The notes: generated by a model not told the origin, from the sequence alone. Shown: positions 17,501 through 25,547, numbered from the stretch's first letter. The stretch: DNA of 41,697 nucleotides from Phycisphaerales bacterium (GCA_029260515.1 JAJDDC010000052.1:1-41697); one strand, 5' to 3'. Made by a program: numbers and translations.

Positions 17501-18446
17501 AAGTTCTGGAGTAACGCCAGGGAGTTATACAAACACTAATTTAACCGTAGACATTGATGGGCGAATTACGGCGGCTTCCAATGGCACGGGTGGAAGCTAT
17601 ACGGATGAAAATGCACAGGACGCCATAGGCAATAATTTTTTAGCTACATCTAAAGGCATTGACCCGATATATAATGATAACGGTGCAGGAAATGGTACGT
17701 TCGATTTTACACTTGATTTATCAGAACTTAGCCCATCTACTCCGGTAAGCACAGACGACCTTGTGTTTTATGATGCTAACTTAGGGGGAGAGAGGAGGAT
17801 GGATATTTCTGCTCTTGCTCCTATTTTAGATCAGGATTTTGAAGATGTGTTGATAGAAGGGTCAAACGCAAACGGGCAAGGAATTGAAGATTTAGGTAAC
17901 ATAACATTTCAAAACACCACAAGCACAATAAGTATAGATGGTTTTTCTCGGCCTACAATCCAAATTAGAAACATATCGGGAACTGAAGTTATAGACTTGT
18001 TAACAGATAACGCTAGTGTTGCGGGAGATTTGGACGTAGTGGGAGAATTGACGGCGGGGACAAAGACATTTAAAATTGACCATCCACAAGATCCATACAA
18101 TAAATTTTTATATCACTCAGTAATAGAAAGCCCCGACATGATGAACGTATATAATGGTAATGTAACAACAAATGAAAAAGGATTTGCAATTGTAGTTCTG
18201 CCTGATTATTTCGATTCTCTAAATAAAGATTACAGATATCAGTTAACATCTATAGGCCAATTCTCGCAGGCTATAATTTCGAAGAAAATAAAAGGTAATA
18301 GATTCGAGATTCAGACAAGTACCCCAGGCGTTGAGGTATCTTGGCAGGTGACAGGAATTAGAAAAGATAAGTTTGCATTAGAAAATCCAATTATTCCGGA
18401 AGTCGATAAAGTTGGAGACGAAAAAGGTAAATTAATACACGAATGA
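14598..18446 (+). CDS. Giant tail fibre / adhesin-like protein with signal peptide
   Basis: 1282 aa. Residues 1-19 are an N-terminal signal peptide ending SAQ, unusual for a virion protein. The body carries five or six copies of the GIGT-TTP-AKLDVEGG type fibre repeat (near residues 126, 220, 373, 451, 564, 657), including a roughly 110-residue internal duplication. The last 127 residues (from KTFKIDHPQDPYNKFLYHS) form a domain I associate with the C termini of bacterial surface proteins. It is likely the host-recognition fibre. The mixture suggests capture of a host adhesin gene. It overlaps the next gene by ATGA. Confidence 0.8.
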   Translation: MRIIKTIILIFTAAILSAQTKPMDIEVNPKDTLYAGGDSIGLILVVDTLTGEYGHAVLKKYQVISISGDTLFLENGGFVDMGANYDNIYTIDGSLTEDRILGLNSNDLTFDGSSRDITFTSTGEIGIGTATPTNKIHLNEAASAAFEGFRTQNISGYSEFGTISGYGQIKVGGTIGQTWRNISGESWTGINVIPSGQIFHVKTLEGVNAFSIENTTGDIGIGTTTPDAKLDIEGGNVRLSDYGSQAITGTHTNMIGVESDGDLIEISNNSDTITKVWASVSGGAPFWKVDATINPDSVATDGYIEAVSITNDSLVFTGTDQAFTGKLDLSPYLDNTNIYTVNDTLTADRTLYDGGFDLTLGDGVFINEDGKVGIQTITPTQSLEVSGNVLAKGSSAQLQLQPTSDVQSNRIYFNNTAGTTKGQITYGYTGDYMNFLTGAAERMRINSTGVGIGTTTPDAKLDVEGGNVRFSDYGAGTETGTETYNLSVDVDGDIIETEPLDSISELVNDLAFISNSSDTSLYKFDGTIPAGTGRIVTMGDASSSLKIDGTGTNDLYFTNDSKIGIGTATPSDPIHLNYSASAAYNAFRTENLNGYARFGTVSGYLRMDVGATPAIYARDISSEPWVGVGVVPSGPFQVNTQEGVTSIMVENTTGDVGIGTTTPDVRFDVEGGTVKFSEYGIGTYDGGTETYLLGVDADGDIVEKELILNLSQLNNDLGLNALDTSIYKFDGTLTGPRTLTMGGESLKFKGTGGDSIVFSSLGTINATSDIQSLGGNIRAISGPSKTEIRGNELVFDDIDPFIKSDYFDGDITMITRNIDSGYQNIFKAFGATHDFEIFPNLILSDYGAGTYDIGSGAYLLAVQADGDVIETDIITAVSQLTNDSGYVTTSNDADSDPTNELQDIGLQSGDQITLTNSSTFVDLGNTLSGWDQNSSNDLTTSTVFSGGVGGLFNNLQLDPNIVGPTELASSGVTPGSYTNTNLTVDIDGRITAASNGTGGSYTDENAQDAIGNNFLATSKGIDPIYNDNGAGNGTFDFTLDLSELSPSTPVSTDDLVFYDANLGGERRMDISALAPILDQDFEDVLIEGSNANGQGIEDLGNITFQNTTSTISIDGFSRPTIQIRNISGTEVIDLLTDNASVAGDLDVVGELTAGTKTFKIDHPQDPYNKFLYHSVIESPDMMNVYNGNVTTNEKGFAIVVLPDYFDSLNKDYRYQLTSIGQFSQAIISKKIKGNRFEIQTSTPGVEVSWQVTGIRKDKFALENPIIPEVDKVGDEKGKLIHE

Positions 18447-19018
18447 AAACAATAATAATCTTATTATTCCCGATTATGTTATTCTCACAGGATAGCACGA
18501 TTCATGATAATAGATATTCAATAAGACAAACGGAGGGAATTGCTGATGAGAATTGGTTGAACCCAGTACCTAAAGATTCATTAATATTTAAACAAGGTAC
18601 TACGATGTTCGAATATGACCAAATCATAAACGATGCAAGTTCATTGCACGCTGAATTAATATCATTTCGGAATACAATTGACAGCCTTAATTCTCGTATA
18701 CAATACTTAGAAACAAAGATCCCTTTAGTTGCGCAGGGCGGCACGCTCAGACCTTATGATGTATTTTCTAAAGTTCCAAATTCTGTGAACGCCAAGGACG
18801 CAAGGAAATGGAGACACGAAGGAGACAGCCGAATACGGCGGGCAAAGATTATCAGGATTGACGAAGAGACCGGAGAGGTGATCGGAATCGTTTACACTGG
18901 TTATAACCAAAACGGTTACTGGGAAAGTAAAGTCTCAGAAGGTTATATTATGGGTCAGTGGTCGTCATTCTATTATGAGGGAAAGCAATATCAAGATATT
19001 AAGAATCCTTTTAAATAA
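18443..19018 (+). CDS. Exported coiled-coil protein next to the fibre
   Basis: 191 aa with a signal peptide (1-16, ending LFSQ), a coiled-coil segment (about 62-92, SSLHAELISFRNTIDSLNSR), then a C-terminal domain (GDSRIRRAKIIRIDEETGEV) rich in Tyr/Trp near the end. It is coupled to the fibre gene by a 4-bp overlap and could be a fibre-associated or fibre-assembly protein (inference). No family recognised. Confidence 0.65.
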   Translation: MKTIIILLFPIMLFSQDSTIHDNRYSIRQTEGIADENWLNPVPKDSLIFKQGTTMFEYDQIINDASSLHAELISFRNTIDSLNSRIQYLETKIPLVAQGGTLRPYDVFSKVPNSVNAKDARKWRHEGDSRIRRAKIIRIDEETGEVIGIVYTGYNQNGYWESKVSEGYIMGQWSSFYYEGKQYQDIKNPFK

Positions 19019-19023
19019 AAACA

Positions 19024-19563
19024 ATGAAAGATATATCAGAATTTTACGGCGTAAGTTCATTAAAACAGAAATACGAAGACTGGGTAAATGACAACGGATC
19101 GCCTCAAAGGGTAGTTTGGATGGAAAACTCAGTTTCTAATTATGGGAGTGATGGTCTTATACAATCAACTACAGATGCATTCGCTTTTATTTATGGTTCG
19201 CTCCAAGACCGCAAGACCATTGTATATGCCCACAGGAATGACGGAGACAGACAATATATGTCTAAACATGCCCAAGGGGGAACTTCTGGCATGACACATG
19301 AATGGATGTCTAAAATTGAAGACGGTGAAGAACTTTCTTTTGACGGTCAGTCAGAACCGCCAGCACCGAGCGAGAAAAAAGAAGGATTTGTAACCTTCAA
19401 CTTTTCTGGAATAAATAATCAAATAGCAAGGGCTTTGGTTATTAGCACTGCAGGATACGAAGGAAGGAACATTACAGCTATGTCAATGACATTAAAAGAT
19501 CAAGAAGGCCCGGAGACAGAACAATGGGCAAAGGATTTAGGAATTAAATATACTAAGACATGA
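19024..19563 (+). CDS. Unknown protein of the tail accessory region
   Basis: 179 aa, no signal peptide. Acidic middle (IEDGEELSFDGQSEPPAPSEKKEG) separates an N-terminal half from a beta-rich C-terminal half with GITNNQ-like and ISTAGYEGRN stretches. The next gene overlaps by ATGA. Function unknown; membership of the tail operon is the only clue. Confidence 0.6.
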   Translation: MKDISEFYGVSSLKQKYEDWVNDNGSPQRVVWMENSVSNYGSDGLIQSTTDAFAFIYGSLQDRKTIVYAHRNDGDRQYMSKHAQGGTSGMTHEWMSKIEDGEELSFDGQSEPPAPSEKKEGFVTFNFSGINNQIARALVISTAGYEGRNITAMSMTLKDQEGPETEQWAKDLGIKYTKT

Positions 19564-19775
19564 TTTCAATATCAAGCCCTAATGGTACTATAGTTTACGC
19601 AACATTTTCCAGAATCGAAAATGGTGAGATATGTAATTACAAAGGTCTTATTCCAGGTGATAGTCTATTTCGTAAATTACCCAAAAAAGAGAAGGAGATA
19701 GTGATGGAAAAATCCAAAGACTTTATTGATAAATTGGATGATCATGAAAAGAAAAAAATAAGGCTATTCGCATGA
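19560..19775 (+). CDS. Small unknown charged protein
   Basis: 71 aa. N-terminal beta-like part (ISISSPNGTIVYATFSRIENG) and a very charged C-terminal helix (KKEKEIVMEKSKDFIDKLDD). It overlaps the preceding gene by ATGA. No family recognised. Confidence 0.55.
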   Translation: MISISSPNGTIVYATFSRIENGEICNYKGLIPGDSLFRKLPKKEKEIVMEKSKDFIDKLDDHEKKKIRLFA

Positions 19776-19806
19776 ATTTAACGTACCTATAAATTACATA
19801 AAATGC

Positions 19807-20163
19807 ATGACCAGCATAGAAATATTAGATATGAATTTTTGGCAGCCAGAATTACCTGAGAATATATGGGACGTAGCAGAATTAATAAAATGGATAATAG
19901 GTATTTTAATTTTTGCACTGTCTATTGTATCGGGAGCGCACTACAAGTCTATGAGGGATCGAATTGCATCAAAAAATCAAATAATAAAAGATTTAACGAA
20001 TGTAATTAGTAAATTTGAAGAAAGCGAAAAGCTAAGATCTGAAAACAATATGTATAAAAATGAAATAACTAAACATTACCAAACAACGATAGATCATAGT
20101 AAAGAAATGGCAGTGCTTATGCAGAAATTTATTGTCGCATTTGACGAGTTGAAAAAAATGTAA
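19807..20163 (+). CDS. Single-pass membrane protein with coiled coil
   Basis: 118 aa. One transmembrane helix (about 27-45, LIKWIIGILIFALSIVSG) and a long charged coiled coil to the C terminus. Placed just before the lysis cluster, it could belong to lysis (spanin- or holin-accessory-like) or to tail attachment; the sequence does not decide. An in-frame ATG at residue 9 is an alternative start. Confidence 0.6.
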   Translation: MTSIEILDMNFWQPELPENIWDVAELIKWIIGILIFALSIVSGAHYKSMRDRIASKNQIIKDLTNVISKFEESEKLRSENNMYKNEITKHYQTTIDHSKEMAVLMQKFIVAFDELKKM

Positions 20164-20164
20164 T

Positions 20165-20374
20165 ATGTCCTTAGAGCAAAAATATCAGAATGCAAAGGAA
20201 GAACTTTTTAACCACATCAAAAAGGTAAGAGAGGACATTATACAATACCAAAAAATTATAAACCTTATAGAGCAAAATAGAAAATCGATCAATAAAAATT
20301 CTGACAACATATATAAGAATACCGAGGAGATTAATAGGTTAAAGAAAAAGATAGTGCCAAAAATGAACTACTAA
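20165..20374 (+). CDS. Small coiled-coil protein
   Basis: 69 aa, almost wholly helical and charged (YQNAKEELFNHIKKVREDI, then NTEEINRLKKKI), with no membrane segment. It starts 1 bp after the preceding stop and may pair with the membrane-anchored coiled coil encoded just upstream (inference). Confidence 0.55.
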   Translation: MSLEQKYQNAKEELFNHIKKVREDIIQYQKIINLIEQNRKSINKNSDNIYKNTEEINRLKKKIVPKMNY

Positions 20375-20378
20375 AGAT

Positions 20379-20474
20379 ATGAACCAATACGAGCATTTAC
20401 CAGTCGGAAAATATATTATAGCTGCCATTATAGCTTTGGCGGCAATTTTACTAATTTATTTTAAATTAAATTAA
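20379..20474 (+). CDS. Tiny single-pass membrane protein
   Basis: 31 aa: a short polar N terminus (MNQYEHLPVGKY) and one transmembrane helix (IIAAIIALAAILLIYF). It is tightly packed, 4 bp after the preceding gene and 5 bp before the next. Candidate accessory lysis or membrane protein. Confidence 0.5.
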   Translation: MNQYEHLPVGKYIIAAIIALAAILLIYFKLN

Positions 20475-20479
20475 ATATT

Positions 20480-20908
20480 ATGGCAGAAACAACATTAACG
20501 GATCAGCAAATAAACAAACTGGTTCAGGATGCACAACAAGCGGCGCAAGATACGCAGCAAGTTGTGCAATCATTACAGCAAGCATTATCTAATGCTGGAG
20601 TATTTCAGAGGGATAGCGGAACGTCTAACGTGGGACTAAACAGATTCACGGATGATACATCTATTGACGAAAGTCATAAACTTACAGCGTATGTAAATGC
20701 TAATGCATGGGCGTTTAACACAAAGGCACTTATTGAAAAGTCACAGGATCACGATAGAAGCCTGAAAGCCTTAGAGGTTGCAAAGGGGCAACTTGAACTA
20801 CAAAGAGCGCAGCACGACTTCGCGCAAAAACAGAAGTTAGACCACTACGAAAACATGAGGAGCTTAGCGGGATTGAATTACAATTGTGATTTAGATACGC
20901 GCGATTAA
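20480..20908 (+). CDS. Gln-rich helical protein, unknown
   Basis: 142 aa. Two helical, Gln/Ala-rich regions (QQINKLVQDAQQAAQDTQQV near the N terminus and LKALEVAKGQLELQRAQHDF later) flank a less regular middle. It is the last gene before a strong terminator (20919-20945), so it closes the structural operon. It could be a minor virion or assembly protein. Confidence 0.6.
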   Translation: MAETTLTDQQINKLVQDAQQAAQDTQQVVQSLQQALSNAGVFQRDSGTSNVGLNRFTDDTSIDESHKLTAYVNANAWAFNTKALIEKSQDHDRSLKALEVAKGQLELQRAQHDFAQKQKLDHYENMRSLAGLNYNCDLDTRD

Positions 20909-20918
20909 AAAAATAAAG

Positions 20919-20945
20919 ACCGGAGTATAATCTGCTCCGGTTTTT
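20919..20945 (+). terminator. Rho-independent terminator before the lysis genes
   Basis: ACCGGAG-TATAATCTG-CTCCGGT followed by TTTTT: 7-bp perfect stem, 9-nt loop. It ends 14 nt before the next ATG (20960). Confidence 0.85.
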
Positions 20946-20959
20946 ACAAAAAAAATATT

Positions 20960-21448
20960 ATGAAAACATTGAAATTTTTACTAGTCATAAAACCAAAGAT
21001 TTTACTCGTTATTTGTTTGGCGATTATGTCAATGCCTTTAATTGCGCAAGTAGTAGATTCAACGGGAAGCGTTACGGAGGTTATTGATAGTATCCTTAAT
21101 ATTGACTGGAAAACAGTCACATTCCAACAGGCATTAATTGTACTCCTTCCAATAGTCACAATGTTGTGGGGTCAAATATTAAAACTTATCCCATCAATTG
21201 ACAATAGTGGCCAAATCCAGAAAATGATATACATAGGGCTATCTGCTTTTATTATGATCATGCTATTCACGAATCAAGAATTTTCTTTGTCTACTATGTT
21301 GGCTAACGTGTATATGATCTTCACGGGATTGGCTGCATACCCAATGGTGAAAGCTGGATCAAAGAAATTACCTTTAGAATTCGTTTGGCCTATTAAAATA
21401 AAAGAAGGTAAAGTAAATGTGGTATCTGCGGTCAAAACATCTAAGTAA
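20960..21448 (+). CDS. Holin candidate
   Basis: 162 aa with about four hydrophobic segments (13-30, 57-77, 88-104, 112-130); the first resembles a signal peptide ending LIAQ. The C-terminal tail is basic. It is first in a cluster that ends with a murein amidase lacking its own signal peptide, so a pore-forming holin is needed and this is the best candidate. Assigned by topology and context only. Confidence 0.6.
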   Translation: MKTLKFLLVIKPKILLVICLAIMSMPLIAQVVDSTGSVTEVIDSILNIDWKTVTFQQALIVLLPIVTMLWGQILKLIPSIDNSGQIQKMIYIGLSAFIMIMLFTNQEFSLSTMLANVYMIFTGLAAYPMVKAGSKKLPLEFVWPIKIKEGKVNVVSAVKTSK

Positions 21449-21849
21449 TGGACTGGCTAAAAAACAACGTGGTAATAATTCTATTATCATTTGGTGCCGG
21501 GGCTTTATTTATGAAGGGTTGCGGCAAAAGTCTTGTATTCGATGACATCCAAAATGAAAGGATAGCGAAGACAGACAGCTTGCTTAATCACAGTCAATTG
21601 GTTATTGATAGTTTGATGATAGCGAACGCCAATTTAGATTCGAGTAACATAGTACTGAATGCTCTTAATATGGATCTGGAAAGCCAGATCGGTAGTAAGG
21701 ATGCGACTGTTAGAAGATTAAACAAAAACATCGAAAACAATAAACAAAATGAAAAGGACATTAGGAATTATGTACTTCTTAGTGATACTGATAGTAGCGC
21801 TACTTGGGCAATCCGATACCTTAGAGGTCGCACCGGCCCCGGTATATGA
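21448..21849 (+). CDS. Spanin-like inner-membrane protein (Rz-like candidate)
   Basis: 133 aa. One N-terminal transmembrane helix (about 8-24) followed by a long periplasmic-type coiled coil rich in Asn/Asp/Leu (SLLNHSQLVIDSLMIANANL). This is the plan of an i-spanin. The next gene begins inside it, in the +1 frame, overlapping by 101 bp, which recalls Rz/Rz1. C25 follows the helix (KGC) but this is not a convincing lipobox. Confidence 0.55.
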   Translation: MDWLKNNVVIILLSFGAGALFMKGCGKSLVFDDIQNERIAKTDSLLNHSQLVIDSLMIANANLDSSNIVLNALNMDLESQIGSKDATVRRLNKNIENNKQNEKDIRNYVLLSDTDSSATWAIRYLRGRTGPGI

Positions 21850-22255
21850 CAGCACCACACAGACTATGCTATTATTTGCACCTCACATACACGTATTGCA
21901 TGAAGACTACGTTAGGCGCATGAAGGTCGATAGTTTGTACGAATCTGATAGAATGTACCGCGATTCATTAGATAGTGTCAGGATGGAACAATACGAGCTA
22001 TTGAGAAGGCAGCAAGCTACATACAATGAGGTTAATAATAACTTGATGAAAAAGAACGTCGGATTTGTGGCTATTGTAGCCAGACAAGATTCGACTATAA
22101 ATTCATTAAGCGACATATTTGATGACGCCGAAAGCCAGTACAAAAAGAAAAGCGAACACGACGAACGCAAGATTAAATCTTTGCAGACCTTTAATAAGGT
22201 TTACGTGATAGGCGGTATCGGTGCTATTGTGGCGCTCTTAATCTCACTCATATGA
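21749..22255 (+). CDS. Spanin-like protein with signal and C-terminal membrane helix
   Basis: 168 aa. N-terminal hydrophobic segment (7-20, ending LLGQ), helical charged middle, and a C-terminal transmembrane helix (about 151-168). It starts within the upstream gene in another frame and overlaps the amidase gene by ATGA. The two-ended membrane plan resembles a unimolecular spanin, but the lipobox cysteine is missing, so the function is a guess from context. Confidence 0.55.
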   Translation: MKRTLGIMYFLVILIVALLGQSDTLEVAPAPVYDSTTQTMLLFAPHIHVLHEDYVRRMKVDSLYESDRMYRDSLDSVRMEQYELLRRQQATYNEVNNNLMKKNVGFVAIVARQDSTINSLSDIFDDAESQYKKKSEHDERKIKSLQTFNKVYVIGGIGAIVALLISLI

Positions 22256-22869
22256 AGATAATTGCACTGGGATCCGGACACGGCGGTATAATAGAAGGCC
22301 AGTATGTAACGCCGGGAAAAAGATACTACGGACTACATGGTGGTAAACAGATCCAATTAGCAGAGGGTGCCTTTAACCGCTATGTCCTTTATGGTGTTAT
22401 CGCTCAACTACATTTAAGAGGGGTTAAAGTGGCCAATATCACACCTGAAGACGAAGACATAAGTTTAAGGGCACGAGTAATGCGAGTCAATGCATTATGC
22501 CGAAAGTATGGAAAGAACAATGTATACTATATGAGTATCCATCATAATTCATTTACAAGTGATTCTGTATTCGGCACCGAGATATTTACAAGCCTTGGCG
22601 AAACGGGATCAGATCCTATTGCTGAATTCATAGGCGAAAGATTTGTAAAGCGATTCGGGAAAACTAATTTCCGGATGAACAATGTAAATAGTAAAGAATA
22701 TTCTAAAGATGCGAATTATCAAGTACTTAGAAATACCTATTGCAGGGCTTCATTAATGGAGTGGGGTTTCATGAGTAACACTTATGACCGCACACGAATA
22801 ATCGACAAAACCCAAGATGAGGTTATCTTTTTAACGGATGTGCTCGAAGAAATATATCAGATGGAATAA
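22252..22869 (+). CDS. N-acetylmuramoyl-L-alanine amidase (endolysin)
   Basis: 205 aa, Amidase_3 family. Zinc ligands H10 (GSGHGG), E38 (LAEGAFNRYVL) and H97 (MSIHHNS), and the catalytic E170 (SLMEWGFMSN), are all present. It cuts the bond between MurNAc and the peptide stem. It has no signal peptide, so it depends on the holin. It is the last gene of the lysis cluster and is followed by a terminator. Confidence 0.93.
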   Translation: MKIIALGSGHGGIIEGQYVTPGKRYYGLHGGKQIQLAEGAFNRYVLYGVIAQLHLRGVKVANITPEDEDISLRARVMRVNALCRKYGKNNVYYMSIHHNSFTSDSVFGTEIFTSLGETGSDPIAEFIGERFVKRFGKTNFRMNNVNSKEYSKDANYQVLRNTYCRASLMEWGFMSNTYDRTRIIDKTQDEVIFLTDVLEEIYQME

Positions 22870-22926
22870 CTCTTTTCCTCGTCATTGGTCTATTATCGTT
22901 CGTTTCGTTGTTTTGTTTTCATTGTT

Positions 22927-22957
22927 ACCGGGGGCATTAATTTGCTCCCGGTTTTTT
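22927..22957 (+). terminator. Terminator at the end of the lysis cluster
   Basis: ACCGGGGGC-ATTAATTT-GCTCCCGGT, then TTTTTT: a strong stem with one mismatch. It marks the end of the late transcript. Confidence 0.85.
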
Positions 22958-23020
22958 GTATCTTAGCATCATTGTAAAATTCAATGAAAGGTTATGAAAC
23001 AAATATGAAAGAAGAAAATC

Positions 23021-23254
23021 ATGGTTGATTTAACGAAACTTCAAGAAAGAATAGATACATGTATGCCTAATTCAACTACTAAATATTATATCGAATACTT
23101 AAAAGAAAAAAGGTCTCAAGGATTGGTTAATCCTAAAAAATATGAATTACCTCCATTAGATACTATAGGGAAAAGAATGGCAGAATTCAGGCGAGAACAA
23201 AGGGCCAAAGAACATGCATCTTATAACAGGATGAAAGATATAGAATTAGGATAA
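23021..23254 (+). CDS. Small unknown charged protein
   Basis: 77 aa, Lys/Arg/Glu-rich, with no cysteines beyond C14. A 14-codon ORF (22984-23028) with a good A-rich start context overlaps its first codons and could act as a translated leader. It stands alone between the late terminator and the recombination operon. No family recognised. Confidence 0.5.
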   Translation: MVDLTKLQERIDTCMPNSTTKYYIEYLKEKRSQGLVNPKKYELPPLDTIGKRMAEFRREQRAKEHASYNRMKDIELG

Positions 23255-23471
23255 CATTTTGTATTTCAAAAAAAAACCTTATATTAGAGTTTCAATCCAT
23301 TCATTTCGCACCCGCACTATAAGTGTGATAGGTGCTATTTTTATTTATAGACCGAATTAGGTACGTTTACAATAGCATATTTCACTTTAATTTGATTGGA
23401 GGGGTGTTTGTCTCCCCGATTTTCACCCCTTCCAATTTTTGCGGGATATTATTAACTATTAAAGTGAAACA
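23255..23471 (+). promoter_or_regulatory. Regulatory region upstream of the recombination operon
   Basis: 217 bp without a gene. It holds a GCACC...GGTGC stem (23308-23335) followed by a T-rich stretch, a weak promoter-like pair (TTTT at 23338, TACGTTTA at 23362, 20 bp apart), and a long hairpin at 23396-23440. It is a plausible control point between late and early genes. Confidence 0.4.
23396..23440 (+). terminator. Long terminator/attenuator-like hairpin before the RecT-like gene
   Basis: TTGGAGGGGTG pairs with CACCCCTTCCAA (one bulge), followed by TTTTT. Inside it GGGG can also pair with CTCCCC, giving an alternative fold. It lies 31 nt upstream of the start at 23472, so attenuation is possible. 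Confidence 0.6.
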
Positions 23472-24320
23472 ATGAAAGAAGAACAATTACAGCTATCAGA
23501 AGAAATTAGCGAGGATCCGATTGAGATCTTACAAAAGGAAAACTTTAAGATCAAACAGGAATTAGTATCCTTAAAAACAAGATCATTATCAGTTTTCGAA
23601 GAAAACAACCAACTCAAAGCCAGTCCGGAATTAGCCAGAGAAATGGCTCAAATGAAGTTTGACCTACAAAGGGCAGACTATTTCATACAATCTGGTGCTT
23701 TTGTTAAGTCTATTGAAAATGCCGCACAAGCATACGTAATACTTGTAGCGGGCCGTGAAATGGGAATGAAGGAAATGGAGTCTATTCAATCCTTGTCTAT
23801 TGTTAACGGCCGTTTAATGCTGCATTCAAAAGCATTACCAGGATACTTTACAGGCCAAGGATATAGAATATCATTTACCAACGAATCAAGATCCGGACTT
23901 ACGGTTACTATGAAGAAAGGTGACTGGATAGAAGAATACGAAGTAAAGCGAGACGAAGAAATACTACAAAAGTCAACTGCAATGACCTTTGCATCTAAAA
24001 ATAAGATGAGGTTTCACGGTATCAGGCAAATTGTTAACTTTCATTTAGCCCACTTATTTACAAGCGTGGGTATTTGGGATGATGACGACATGCAAAGTGC
24101 TGAAAAAAGGGCCGGAATTTACGAGCCTGAAATAGTATTCACAGACGAACAAATAAACGAGGTCGTATCTCATTTAGAGGAGATATGGGAAGTTCAAGAT
24201 TTAGTAAGCTACTATAATACACTTGATAAAAAAATGAAATCAGACCAAAAAATACTTGATGCCTTTGGTGGTAGAAAACAGGAATTAAGGAAAATTGAAG
24301 ATCAGAAGCAATTATCATGA
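23472..24320 (+). CDS. recT: RecT-like single-strand annealing protein
   Basis: 282 aa. A short N-terminal coiled coil (17-50) is followed by a domain with the RecT-type signature GREMGMKEMESIQSLSIVNG and RLMLHSKALPGYF (94-125). Proteins with this signature anneal complementary DNA strands. The RecE-like exonuclease follows with an ATGA overlap, the standard RecE/RecT pairing that strongly supports the call. It likely serves recombination-dependent replication and concatemer formation. Confidence 0.75.
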   Translation: MKEEQLQLSEEISEDPIEILQKENFKIKQELVSLKTRSLSVFEENNQLKASPELAREMAQMKFDLQRADYFIQSGAFVKSIENAAQAYVILVAGREMGMKEMESIQSLSIVNGRLMLHSKALPGYFTGQGYRISFTNESRSGLTVTMKKGDWIEEYEVKRDEEILQKSTAMTFASKNKMRFHGIRQIVNFHLAHLFTSVGIWDDDDMQSAEKRAGIYEPEIVFTDEQINEVVSHLEEIWEVQDLVSYYNTLDKKMKSDQKILDAFGGRKQELRKIEDQKQLS

Positions 24321-25180
24321 GGACAATTGACATAACCGAGGATTTGACTTTAAAGGAAAGGATTGAACGCCGGGAAGTGCCTTTTGATCCATCGGAATAC
24401 CAAGCATTTATCGACAAAATGAATACCGGTGATTTTAGCCTTTCATTTACTTCGATCAAAGAATTTGCAAGTGCGCCTTTAGATTTCCTTCGATACAAGA
24501 TAGGCAAGAAACCGGAAACGGATAGCATGAGACTTGGAGACTTGGAGCACACTATGATACTGGAACCTGAAAAGTTTTATGATAAGTTTCTAATTCTTGA
24601 AAAGCCAAAAGGATTTGAAGAGTTTACATGGGCAAAAAAAGAAAACAAAATAGCCAAACAGAATGCAGAAATAGAAGCGGCCACAAAAGAATTAACAGTA
24701 GTTACTATTGACGAAGTTGAAAAGGCTTTGGAAATAAAAGAATGTATCCTTAGTAATGAGGTCGCCGGGGCTATGGTTAACGGGTGTGAAAGGTATGAGC
24801 AGCCTGTCAAGTTTGAGTTATTCGGGTTTACTTGGTTTGGTGTTATAGATGCACATGACAGGCGCGTAATACTTGACTTAAAGAAAGTAGCAGATGCCCG
24901 CCCTAATAAGTTACGGTGGCCCTTCCAGGAACGTAAAATGAACTGGCAGGCATTCTTATACCGTTACGCACTAAAAGGCCACCACGACTTTTATAATATC
25001 TGCTATGACTCACATGGTCGGGTATCGGTAGTAAAAATGGCAGACTTTGATATACAGGCAGCCCAGGCGCAAATTGAAAAGGCTTGCATTGCATTACGGG
25101 AATGTATTATTGGTGATAATTGGAATCAGTCATTGGAATTTAGAACCCAAATGGGATACTTTGAATCGAGTGAATTATGA
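24317..25180 (+). CDS. RecE-like 5'-3' exonuclease, PD-(D/E)XK fold
   Basis: 287 aa. The family pattern is clear: SLSFTSIKEF (41-50), MRLGDLEH with H78, FGVIDAH with D178, ILDLKK with D187 and K189 (the D-x-K signature), and MNWQAFLYRYAL with Q211. It degrades one strand of double-stranded ends to make the substrate for the RecT-like protein encoded just upstream. Length is normal for phage members that lack the long RecE N terminus. Confidence 0.85.
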   Translation: MRTIDITEDLTLKERIERREVPFDPSEYQAFIDKMNTGDFSLSFTSIKEFASAPLDFLRYKIGKKPETDSMRLGDLEHTMILEPEKFYDKFLILEKPKGFEEFTWAKKENKIAKQNAEIEAATKELTVVTIDEVEKALEIKECILSNEVAGAMVNGCERYEQPVKFELFGFTWFGVIDAHDRRVILDLKKVADARPNKLRWPFQERKMNWQAFLYRYALKGHHDFYNICYDSHGRVSVVKMADFDIQAAQAQIEKACIALRECIIGDNWNQSLEFRTQMGYFESSEL

Positions 25181-25212
25181 TAAATATTATATCAGGTAAA
25201 CAACCCTAAGTC

Positions 25213-25482
25213 ATGAAAAAGAAAAAGACCGTTACATTTCACAAAGGGGGTGGGGCCGTAATACGTCTACCTAATAGGCGTATAGAAATGATTGAAGATA
25301 AAGTCGGGATCAAGTTAAATATCATACAAAGGACTGATGATGACAGGTCCACATGTAGACATACGCGAATAAAAAATAAAATAGATCTCACCGAGATTAA
25401 AATAAGCCACGAATCAATGATGCATATATCCGAAGTTTATTTGATGATGCAAGAAAATAAAGATAACAACCCTAAGTCATGA
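25213..25482 (+). CDS. Small unknown basic protein
   Basis: 89 aa, starting with a Lys run (MKKKKTVTFHKGGGAVIRL). No family recognised. The 20-bp start region AACAACCCTAAGTCATGAAA is repeated exactly at the start of the next ORF. Confidence 0.55.
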   Translation: MKKKKTVTFHKGGGAVIRLPNRRIEMIEDKVGIKLNIIQRTDDDRSTCRHTRIKNKIDLTEIKISHESMMHISEVYLMMQENKDNNPKS

Positions 25483-25538
25483 AACTATCAAAAAAGAAAA
25501 AAGACGCGCTATACGATTCTATTCATGACGACATATAA
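25479..25538 (+). CDS. 19-codon ORF with duplicated start region
   Basis: It reads MKLSKKKKDALYDSIHDDI. It overlaps the preceding stop by ATGA and carries an exact copy of the preceding gene's 20-bp start region. Possibly a leader peptide or the remnant of a gene whose start was duplicated. Confidence 0.3.
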   Translation: MKLSKKKKDALYDSIHDDI

Positions 25539-25547
25539 AGTGCGCGC

